Source: Epichloe hybrida (lineage: Eukaryota; Ascomycota; Sordariomycetes; Hypocreales; Clavicipitaceae). Taken from it: 64,000 nt of DNA. The notes beneath the pieces were generated by a model, which saw only the letters and a list, made by a program, of their open reading frames with translations, searched no databases and had not been told where the DNA came from. The translations under genes were made by a program, and so were the position numbers. This document shows positions 47,399 through 56,408 of this stretch, piece by piece; the first letter of the stretch is position 1, and each line of letters starts with the position of its first letter. The stretch spans positions 992,001 to 1,056,000 of the forward strand of contig JAFEKR010000012.1 in assembly GCA_019022495.1 (NCBI GenBank), given 5' to 3'.

Positions 47399-47550
47399 AT
47401 CTTATTATAGCTTATAATAGCTTATTATATCTTATTATAGCTTATAATAGCTTATAATAGCTTATAATAGCTTATAATAGCTTATAATAGCTTATAATAG
47501 CTTATAATAGCTTATAATAGCTTATAATAGCTTATAATAGCTTATAATAC
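47399..47550 (+). repeat. 10-bp minisatellite CTTATAATAG, about 14 units
   Basis: Near-perfect CTTATAATAG units, with some CTTATTATAT variants at the start. The same motif occurs at 45560-45630 and about 35450-35509, so it is a fixed internal feature of this hAT family with variable copy number. Confidence 0.9.
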
Positions 47551-48634
47551 TAATATTACTAATATTACTAGTATTACTAAGATTACTTATAATATTATTA
47601 GTGTTAAAGTTTAATAATAAATAAATAATAAATAAATAACTTAAATATAAAATAATAGTAATTATAGTTATAATAGTAAGTAAGGTTATAAAAGTTATTA
47701 AAGCTTTTATAATAAGTATAATATATTATATAAAACTAAGTCCTAGTATTATTTTTAAAAACAAGTTAAACTTATTTTTATAGCTTATTTAAGCTATATA
47801 GGGTAATTAAAATAATACTATTAGTTATCTATTAATAAATTATAAATATTAGTCTATTATATTCTTTCTTTATGTATTATTATAATAAGATATATAAAGT
47901 TACTATATATAACTTCTTAAAGCTTTAGAATTATAAAGCTTAAAGTAATATTTAATTAGTTTAAATAGTAAATAAATAGTTTAAGCTTTTTTTAAGTTCT
48001 TATTATATTAATAATAATATTAAAGTACTAGGTATATATTCTATTAACTTTTATATATTTATTTAGATTTCTAATTTAATTTAATTATATTAGTTTAGGG
48101 TATATTTTAATTAAATTAATAATAAAAATATAAAATAATTAATAATAATAGTAAATAAAATAATTAGAAGGTTTTTCTTAAAGTTATATTAGTAAAATAA
48201 AGTAATAAGTATAATAGTATTATTAAAAAGGTATAATATTATAAATAACCCTATTTATAGTAAAATTCTTAAAAAAAAGTAAATATTATAAATTCTATAA
48301 CTAATTAAGTAAAATAGGTAATAATAAAAGCTTCTATATAACTAGCTTTCTTTTAATCCTTATAATAACATTATATAATAAAAAGGCCCACTTTTCCTTT
48401 TACTAACACTACATTGTAGTTTTTATAGTTAGTGTAGTTAGTAACTACACTAACTACACTATAATATAAGTAAAAAAAAAACTACATTACACTAACTATA
48501 AAAAAAAAAAACTACAATATACTACACTATAAAAAAAAAAACTACACTACACTAACTATAAGAAAAAAAAAACTACACTATAAATACAAATTTTTCCTAA
48601 AAACTACACTAACTACACTACAAACAATACTCTG

Positions 48635-48904
48635 ACTACAGTATATGCTTTGGGTTTGTTTAATTAATAAGATAACTAGACATTAAAAAGAGACTTTAGT
48701 AGCTTGGATCCTCGCAATGGATCGCAAATATCGTAGACCTAGATCCCGTTATCTAGGTTCTAGCTTCGATATCGTTAAATTCGTTAGTATCGTTAGCATC
48801 GTCAATATCATCGTTTTTATCGTTATCATTAGCTTTGTCATCGAGACTGTCAAATCCGTTGTTTTTGGGTGTTTGTTTTCGCCCGACAAAATAACTATTT
48901 AGAT
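48635..48904. other. Less-mutated island within hAT arms
   Basis: About 270 bp with ATCGTTA-type repeats. The plus-strand ORF (48717-48902) is hydrophobic and repetitive. The minus strand reads Asp/Asn-rich (DDKANDNDKNDDIDDANDTN). Neither has upstream support. It may be captured cellular sequence. Confidence 0.35.
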
Positions 48905-49185
48905 AGTAATAATAAAAGCTTTTATATAACTAGCTTTCTTTTAACTCTTATAATAACCTTATATAATAAAAAGGCCCACTTTTTTACTAACACTACATTT
49001 GTAGTTTTTATAGTTAGTGTAGTTAGTAACTACACTAATTACACTATACTATAAGGAAAAAAAACTATAATATATGACACTATAAAAAAAAAACTACACT
49101 ACACTAAATATAAGGAAAAAAAACTATATTATAAATACAAATTTTTCCTAAAATCTATACTAACTACACTACAAACAATACTCTG
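48905..49185 (+). mobile_element. hAT right arm, partial
   Basis: Matches the arm 48320-48634 and ends ACAATACTCTG at 49185. Flank GCCACAGT (49186-49193) corresponds to ACTACAGT (48635-48642) if two RIP-type changes are allowed. Confidence 0.55.
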
Positions 49186-49330
49186 GCCACAGTAAAGGTA
49201 AAAGACTAAATAAGGTAAGGAAATAGCTAGTAATAAGGGTATAAAAGAGATAAACTAGTGTTTTTAAAGGTAAAGTTAAATTAAAGTAAACTTACCTTTA
49301 TAGTAAAGGGAGTTAAGGTAAGGTAAGCTT

Positions 49331-49740
49331 CAGAGTATTGCACTACAATTGATTTGTAGTGTATTTTTTATTTAATAAATAATATATATCTAATCTTAGA
49401 AAATATATAGAGATATAAAACTTCTTTTTTTAGATATATAACTAAAAAACTATAATGTAATTATATATAAACATAGGTCTAAAAGTGGACCCCTTGCCTA
49501 TAAATTAGAAAAACTACATTTTACTACATTTTAGCACTAAGAATACACTACAAATGTAGTTTTTCTAATTTAGAGGCAAAGGGCTTACTTTTAGACTTAC
49601 TTTAGTACATAGTATTTTTCTTAGGATTTATCTCTATAGGATTATGTAATTTATAGGATAATCTATTTAATTATAAGGTAGCTATAAAATTAAATGTAAA
49701 AACTACAAAACACACTACACTAACTACAAACAATACTCTG
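49331..49740 (+). mobile_element. 410-bp hAT MITE, copy 2 (inverted relative to copy 1)
   Basis: CAGAGTATTGCAC...ACAATACTCTG with the perfect 8-bp duplication GTAAGCTT (49323-49330 and 49741-49748). Sequence is the reverse complement of 32832-33241 apart from transitions. Confidence 0.88.
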
Positions 49741-49920
49741 GTAAGCTTACACTAAAAATTTTTATAACTTATATAGTAAAGGCATAACCTTACTAGGTAA
49801 CTTATATAAGGAGGGGTAGCTTTATATATATATTTTTAAGGGCTTATATATTAGGGGTTTATATTTATTATATACTTACTTTTAAATAAGAGAGAGAAAG
49901 GAAAGGTAAGTTAGGGAGTA

Positions 49921-50109
49921 TATTATAGACTTAAGCTATAAGCTTAGGTTAAGTCTAGCTCTAGAAAGTATATAGACTATATATAATAAGGTTAAGGCTA
50001 TATATAAACTATATATAAGCTACTATAAATCTAGGTACTATATAACCTCTAGTATAGTTCTTTCCTTTTTCTATAAGAATAATATTCTTACTTTAAACGC
50101 TTATAAGCA
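49921..50109 (-). repeat. LTR, right copy of the copia-like element
   Basis: Strongly RIP-mutated relative to 31706-31902. Confidence 0.6.
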
Positions 50110-51387
50110 GTAGCCATAAGGCTAGTTTATCACACTAACTAATAAATTAACAAATTAATAAATTAACTAAATTTACACTAATATACTATGGTCTTTAGTA
50201 TATGCTTAGCATATACTAGGTATATATAGTAATTCTCCACTACTTACCTAATTAGGATTTAGAGGCTTTACCCTGGATACGAGACGAACTTTGTTAGAGC
50301 TAAGATTTACTGTGTGCCCCCGGAATCATTATTATTATCTGACAACTGTCCGGTGTGGGGGGCTCCCGCTCCACTCTTTTAAGATAGTAGCCAAGCAGAA
50401 TGTGGCTTCTTTCCGAGCTCCGTAGTCGATCGTACGCGGTTCCGAGAGTGAGTGTTTTGTTGCTGCTATTATAGGCCCTGGCCCAGATCATGCCGAGCTG
50501 TCGGCAGCCAGAATGGCCGGCGTTGTGCGTTTTTTTTTCTGGGTCGCGTTTTGGACAATCAGATTGCCGGCTTTCGAGTCTCAGAAGCTGTCTAAACCGG
50601 GGCCAGGTTCTCGTTGGGCCCGATGGTTGCACCGAAGTCTTCCACGAACAAGTTGTGGTCTCCGTGCCCTTCCCCCTGCGGACCACGTGGCCCCGAGAGG
50701 CAGTACCTAGCTCTAATATCAAGCCGGCAGGATCGCATATCCAGATAAATGGGTTTCAGGGCCGCTAGCAAAAGTGTTCCTCGGATCATAGGCCTTGAAA
50801 AGGAGGCATGGTGGGTTCCTGGAATAGGCGACCGGCTCCCCCCTCTTCGTTGTCATGCGAAACAGGATCGCTCTGTCAACGCCAGAGGACCAGAATCGGG
50901 AGAGGTCCGATGGTGGCAGAGTATATATATCTGCCAGGAAGGGCCGCGAATAGTCTCGCGTAGCGACGGAAGAACAACCTCATCGTAGAGCTCCTTTAGG
51001 CGCTCGTGAGATGGCGCGTTACAAGTGGCGGAAGTTTTCGAGAGGGGCGTCCTAGCGGGATGCCAGAAAGAACAAAGATACCGAGAACCGAGCACTGCCA
51101 GCCTGGAACGATCCCAGGGGAGCATGTCTTGTTCTTGGCTGTACGACCTGGTCAGATGAGATATTCAGAGTCGTACCTTGTTTCCCTCGCCTCGGCTCGG
51201 CTCAATCGTCGCTGGTTCTCGGAAACCTGGACGTGAGCCGTCATCTTTGTTGCTGTTGCTCACGCAGCTTGGCCAACTGTTCTCGAGAATGGGCAAAAGA
51301 CTCTGGCATTGCCGTCAAAAGATATGTCATTTACTAAGCGTTCTAGAACATAAGGCTCCTGTATACAGATACGAGACTTAGATTAGG
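50110..51387. other. Gene-free, mostly non-RIP DNA
   Basis: ORFs up to 140 codons (for example minus strand 50300-50722) have no recognisable domain, no introns and low-complexity flavour, so I do not call a gene. Confidence 0.45.
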
Positions 51388-51535
51388 AACTGTAAGAACC
51401 CCGAAGTTGTGCTGGGATTTCCCAATAGACCAAAGAAATCCGTCAATGCTAGCCGCTGCTAACATTTCACCTAACAATTAATCATAAGGCCTATGGAATC
51501 GCACACAGCGCCTCACAATTATCTCTTACCTTCCT
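51388..51535 (+). repeat. Dispersed repeat X, uninterrupted copy
   Basis: CTGTAAGAACC...GTGCTGGGATTTCCCAATAGACC...ATCCGTCAATGCTAGCC...CGCACACAGCGCCTCACA. The same repeat is split by the LTR element at 12517/21630. ATCCGTCAATGCTAGCC recurs inverted at about 51748. Confidence 0.65.
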
Positions 51536-51739
51536 AGAGGCTCGCCCTCAGCCGCGTAGGGCCTCGCAGTACGTGACCTTCCAGCTCTTATGTAGATTAG
51601 GCCCAGGCCTCCGTGGCCTCTGAGATAATCTGACTGATCGTGAACCCCTGAGGCCTAGTACGCGTCCGTACCTGCGATATGAGCCCAAGGTAAGGTGCCA
51701 GAAGTCGAACCCACGACATCCCGCGCAACTAGAAGGAAG

Positions 51740-51885
51740 ACCCGTGGTGGCTAGCATTGACGGATCAAAAGGAGAGAGATTGAGGCTCTGCGTTGATTAC
51801 AGGGGCCTGAATAGAATCACGATCAAAGATGAGGCACCCTTGCCGTTGACTACCGAGATCGTCAATCGATTGTAGGTTGCTGGTG
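51740..51885 (+). pseudogene. Gypsy reverse transcriptase fragment (plus strand)
   Basis: Reads [26 protein letters not shown], the N-terminal RT motif (LRxCVDYRxLNxxTIKDxxPLPL) of gypsy polyproteins, then a stop. Not RIP-mutated. Confidence 0.8.
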
Positions 51886-51889
51886 CATT

Positions 51890-52110
51890 GACCAGCCTAA
51901 ATGGCATTACGAGATACTTAAAATGACCGTATCTGCATGGAAAGGCCGTTTTCCACTCATCTCACTCGCGGATACGTAGCTGATGGTACGCATCTTTGAG
52001 ATCAAATTTGGTAAAAAACCTTTGCACCCATTAATCGATTGAGGATCTTGGTGATCAACGGCAAGGGTGCCTTATCTTTGATCGTGAAGCCCAAGCAGGG
52101 ATCGTTCCAA
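51890..52110 (-). pseudogene. Gypsy reverse transcriptase fragment (minus strand)
   Basis: Minus-strand reading gives TIKDKAPLPL, then TKFDLKDAYHQLRI, then [12 protein letters not shown] and HFKYLVMPF, with a stop and a frame change. It overlaps the same RT region as the plus-strand fragment, so the two face each other. Confidence 0.8.
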
Positions 52111-52550
52111 ATATTGCTGATCAGCATTTTCAGCCATGATACAGGGGGTTCACGGGAGGTCAGGTCCACAACGGTACTGGAGCGGGTGTGGAAAGTGTCA
52201 ATGAAAAGTTATCATAGACAGTGCTGCATACAGGACGATGGCAGCGATGCGGAGAGCACGCGTGGAACCTGAAATAGCGAAGTATGGGCTGGAAGGAGAG
52301 AACGATGTGGTTCCTGAGAAAAATCCGAAACTGGTGGTAAGACACGATTGATCGACGTGATCGCGACGGGTTGGATCTGGCTTATCCTTATCAGCTGCTT
52401 ATCGCCCCGCAGCTGCCGACAAGCCAAAAAAAAAAAAAAAAAAAAAAATCGATGCACCAATTCAATCGTCGAGTTGCCGTCTCGAGGCGCAGGCGGCGAT
52501 TCCATCTTTCGACACCTTCTTCCCACACGGTCTTTTTTGGCTACCAAGTC
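52111..52550. other. Upstream region of UTP22
   Basis: Contains A23 at 52426-52448 about 100 bp before the start. No gene. Confidence 0.5.
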
Positions 52551-55500
52551 ATGGAATCGGGGTTCAAGCGTCGCAAAATTGAACATGGCGGTGCTGGTTT
52601 GCGACACGACAATCTCATTGATTTCGAGTCGCGCAGCACCACCCAAGTTTCGACAGCCAGCACTTTTGTTCTCCAAACCGATGAGCTGCTCAAAGAAGCA
52701 AAGCTTGACTACACCAAGTCACTGAAAGATGTAGATAATCAATTACACCGTATCAAGACAATCGTGGATTCGATAGCGCCACATGAACCTCTTCCGGTAC
52801 GTTTTGGACGTTTCCGCTGAATCTTGTTTTAAACTGACGGTCGGATTAGATTGCCCAGGCGACGAGCAAGTTCGAAAAGCAGCACCGCATCGTCGTGCCA
52901 TACCCAGATCCCAAACCGACCGAAGAATCGCCGTACAAGATTGCCTACTCTAAACCGTCACAATGTAACGTTGTCGGTAGCCACATCCTCCAAACAATGA
53001 CAAAGTCTCAATCACCCGTGGGCGTTGACATGGTAGCGCAAATGCCATCCACTCTTTTTCAAGACAAAGACTATCTCGACCTACGATATTTCTACCGAAG
53101 AGCATATTTCATTGCCTACATTGCAGCTCACGTTCGGAAAGAGATGGGCGACGTTGTGGCCTCCAGCTTCGAATTTCTAAACGAAAACCCTCTTCTGCCC
53201 GTTCTAGTGCTTCGACCTTTGGCAAGTGCAGACACCAAATGTGGTAGCACCGAGGATGCAAAACGCAAGCCTGCAAACAAGGATACGAAGAAGCAGAGCT
53301 ACTACATTCGGCTGATCCCTTGCGCTCCCGACGATCTGTTTCCCTGGTCGAAGCTCACGGCGTCCGCAAACTGTACACGTCTGGGCAACCCCGATGAGAA
53401 GAAAGGCAGCTCCTCGGCCTCACCATTCTACAATTCCACAATCAATGGTGAAATGACGTTCATCAAATATTTAAGAGTCCTAGCACACGCTAAAAATCAG
53501 TGCTCGGCTTTCTCAGATGCCTGCATCTTGGGGCGAGTGTGGCTTCAACAACGTGGATTTGGTGGCAGCATCTCCCAAGGTGGGTTTGGTCACTTTGAAT
53601 GGTCCGTCATGATTGCTCTTCTATTACAGATGGGTGGTAGGAATGGCCAAGCTGCGTTGTCCAATTCCCTGAGCAGCACAGAATTATTCAAGGCTGGCAT
53701 CCAATTTCTATCAACAACGAGTCTCACCAAAAGGCCGTTTGCATTCGGTGCACCCAACATCGATCATAAAGCGATTCGGGAATCTGGTCCAGTCATGTTC
53801 GATCCTATCAGACAGCTCAACATTCTCTACAAGATGAGCACATCGTCGGCCCGTCTTCTACAGATCTACGCAAAATCGACTTCTGACTTGCTAGCTGATG
53901 AAAAGGCGGACAAATTCCAGCCGACCTTTATCATGAAAACAGATCTCACTTTCCACGTTTTCGATGCTGTCGTGGAAATCAACATGACTGACTTATCCAA
54001 GTATGAACAAGATGCAGATCGAAGCAGTGCTGTTTGAAAGTTTAGCCTCGAAGCCTATAGGGTGCTGAAAAAGGCATTTGGCAATCGTGCACAGCTGGTG
54101 CACATGCAACAGCGGTCGACAGAGCCTTGGCCTCTGTCAACGCCTAGCTCAAGTCCCTCTACAAGGCTCTTGGTGGCTGTCATATTCGATCCGGCGAATA
54201 TGCCGCGACAAATGGAGTATGGACCCCCGGCCGAAGAGGAGAAGGAAGCTGCTGCATTCAGACACTTTTGGGGCCAGAAAGCAGAGCTTCGTCGATTCAA
54301 AGATGGAAGCATACTAGAGTGTGTTGAGTGGAGCGGCAAGATGCCGTTCCAGATTTGCCAAGAAATCGCTGTGTATTCTCTGAAAAGGCACTTGAATGTT
54401 GCCAAAGAGGAGATCACAGCGCACGGAAGTGGCTTCTCGTCTCTGATGGGTCTCTCTCATCTCGACAAAGAGGCTTTCGACACTGCTCGACGAGCATTCA
54501 CCACGTTTGAAAACGATATTCGCAGTTTAGAGGACCTCCCACTTCAAATCCGTCAATTGTCACCGGTTTCGCCCTTGGCACGCTATTCATCTCTGGACCC
54601 GCCGTTGCTCGGCTATCACAAGGACACGATCGACCCAATGGACGTCAATTTGTACTTCGAGGCTTCAAGCAAGTGGCCTGAGAATCTGACGGCCATACAA
54701 GAAGCTAAAGTCGAGTTTCTCCTTGATTTCGACAGGCGTCTAAGAAGCGCGAATGACACGTTGACGACGCAACTGGGACGCGAAAATAGAGCCGTTGGAG
54801 CGGAAAATCTGGCCTTCCTGGACATTATATATGAAAGCGGCGCAGCGTTCCGATTGAGAATCTACTGTGACCTCGAAGAGACGCTTCTTCAGCGCCAGGC
54901 ACAGAACAAAGCAATGGATGTTCATGTCCGAGAAGAGGCGGTCGAGACACTGGCTGCTTTCAAGTGGCAATACACTACTCTTCCTCTGCACACTCAGACC
55001 ATCGCTACGTTTTGCACTCGTCTGCCGCCATTATCACACACGATCCGCCTAGTTAAACAGTGGTTTTGCAGCCACAAGCTCCGCGGACACATCAGCGATG
55101 AACTGGTTGAGCTTTTTGTACTCCACGTCTTTCTACAGCCTTATCCGTGGAAAATGCCGTCGTCATCATCATCAGGATTCCTACGCACCCTTCTATTCCT
55201 ATCCAGATGGGACTGGCGTGAGGAGCCCTTGATAGTCGATTCCGCGGAAACCATTACCAGCGAGGAGCGGACCACGATGCGTCGAGAGCTTGCGTCATGG
55301 CGTAAAAGAGACCCCCATATGAACAACTTCATCATGTTCGTCGCCACGTCCAGTGATCTATCTGGCCAGGGATACACACGCAATGGTCCCTCAAAGCTCA
55401 TTGCTTCACGCATGACCCGATTAGCCAAGGCGGCTTGCAACGTAGTGCGGAATCAGGACTTGCACCTCGACCCGGCCGTCCTCTTCGAATCATCCCTTCA

Positions 55501-55963
55501 AGACTACGACGTCTTGATCCACCTATCTACAAAAGTCGTCAAGACCATCCTCCGCGAAGCAGCAGCGTCATCCCGCGGCTCCTCCGCCAAGAAGCACTCC
55601 TCCCAGTACAAGAATCTCGACGATCGCACGGGCAAAATCCCGTTGCCTACCAGGACGCACCCAACGACAGTGCTGCTTCAGGAACTACAGCGAGTCTACA
55701 ACGATTCTCTCATCTTCTTCTGCGGCAGGCCCGACGACTCCGTCGTTGCAGCCATCTGGGATCCAAAGCTGCAGCCGAAGCAGAAGTTTCGCGTTGGGCT
55801 ACCATACAACTTTTGCAAGATTGCGGCAGGAAAGGATGGCGGCGCAGATGAGGACGAGGCCACGACCTCGGATGTGGTGGAGGTGAATCGAGAAGCCATC
55901 CTGTTGGAAATCGCCAGGGCTGGCGGTGACATGATCAGAAGGATTGAGGTTAGCGATGATTGA
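52551..55963 (+). CDS. UTP22: U3 snoRNP / SSU processome protein Utp22 (Nrap family), with in-frame TGA
   Basis: Model: join(52551..52796,52850..55963), about 1118 residues, a normal length. The intron (GTACGT...ATTAG) is phase 0. Exon 1 has ESGFKRRKIEHGG and the leucine-rich LKEAKLDYTKSLKDVDNQLHRIK. Exon 2 continues IVVPYPDPKPTEESPYKIAYSKPSQCNVVGSHIL. Further family features are KHxxYIRLIP-like QSYYIRLIPC, GFGHFEWSVMIALLLQMGG, FWGQKAELRRFKDGSILECVEW and RLVKQWFCSHKLRGHISDELVELFVLHVF. Utp22 joins Rrp7 and CK2 in the UTP-C subcomplex for 18S rRNA processing in the nucleolus; its nucleotidyltransferase folds are inactive. A TGA at 54035-54037 interrupts the same frame (SSAV-stop-KFSLEAYRVLKKAF) with homology on both sides and no possible intron. 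A single G-to-A from TGG would explain it. Confidence 0.9.
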
Positions 55964-56408
55964 AGTACATAAATACGGTACCAAGATATACTACTGCCCA
56001 TGTACAGCGAACTAATGCGGGTCTGTCCCCGAGTCTCGTGCTATTCTGCCGTGGATGCATGCCCAAGTCATTTGTATTCCAGAGCATGTAACATGTGTAG
56101 TCATGAAATACTTCATAAAGAAAACCATTAGACACCGTATCCACTGTGCTCAGGAAATTGGGGCCGGGAAGATGTGATATGAATGTATCAATTGTTTCGA
56201 GCACGTTCTACCTATTCAGTTATCCAAACGCCAGTTCCGTGGTATATGCTTATGTACAAGGAAGATACAAGGAAGACTCTTATTTTTGTCCCCGACTGTT
56301 GCAACCCTTTTCTCTCCCCTTCGTGGCCTCCCGAGTGCCTTTTGGAAAACGTGTTTCTTCCCGTCCCGCTGCTGCATGAAATACTATCTCAACTAGCCCG
56401 TCATCAAA
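55964..56408. other. Convergent 3' spacer between UTP22 and POM152
   Basis: 445 bp; no gene or repeat of note. Confidence 0.6.

Larger units (their letters stand above)
44992..48634 (+). mobile_element. hAT element interrupted by a second hAT
   Basis: The left end CAGAGTATTGCACTAAAACG at 44992 is broken after 31 bp by the insertion at 45023-46866 and continues from 46867 (AGTGTAGTGTAGTATTTG). The right end ACAATACTCTG finishes at 48634. The interior is RIP-mutated with no ORF, and contains the 10-bp tandem array at 47399-47550. Its own target duplication is unclear. Confidence 0.6.
31706..50109 (-). mobile_element. RIP-degraded copia-like LTR retrotransposon, expanded by nested insertions
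   Basis: Related direct repeats at 31706-31902 (TGTTATGGACTTGAGC...) and 49921-50109 (TATTATAGACTTAAGC...) bracket the block. They differ mainly by G-to-A/C-to-T changes and are read as LTRs of one minus-strand element. Next to the left LTR, minus-strand reading of 32700-32600 gives INKDNNLTNIFTKALLNKAFKKFI, resembling the C-terminal RNase H tail of copia polyproteins (A-D-A/I-x-TKAL), as expected at the 3' end. Between the LTRs lie hAT elements, a gypsy remnant and a tRNA-like island. No target-site duplication was found. The LTR right borders are uncertain by 10-30 bp. Confidence 0.55.

Noticed and set aside
48717..48902. ORF of 61 codons (hydrophobic, Ile/Val/Ser-rich)
   Set aside because: Composition follows from ATCGTTA-type DNA repeats; no start context, intron or family resemblance.
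50135..50139. CTAAC after 50134 as target duplication with CTAAC before 31706
   Set aside because: It would extend the right LTR by sequence not matching the left LTR, and CTAA is a simple repeat at the left flank.
12648..50250. AT-rich blocks as centromere or mitochondrial DNA
   Set aside because: Mitochondrial origin is excluded by decayed nuclear LTR/hAT elements. Centromere-like use cannot be excluded but nothing specific supports it.
50300..50722. ORF of 140 codons on the minus strand
   Set aside because: Several overlapping frames on both strands are equally open and none shows a recognisable domain or splice structure.
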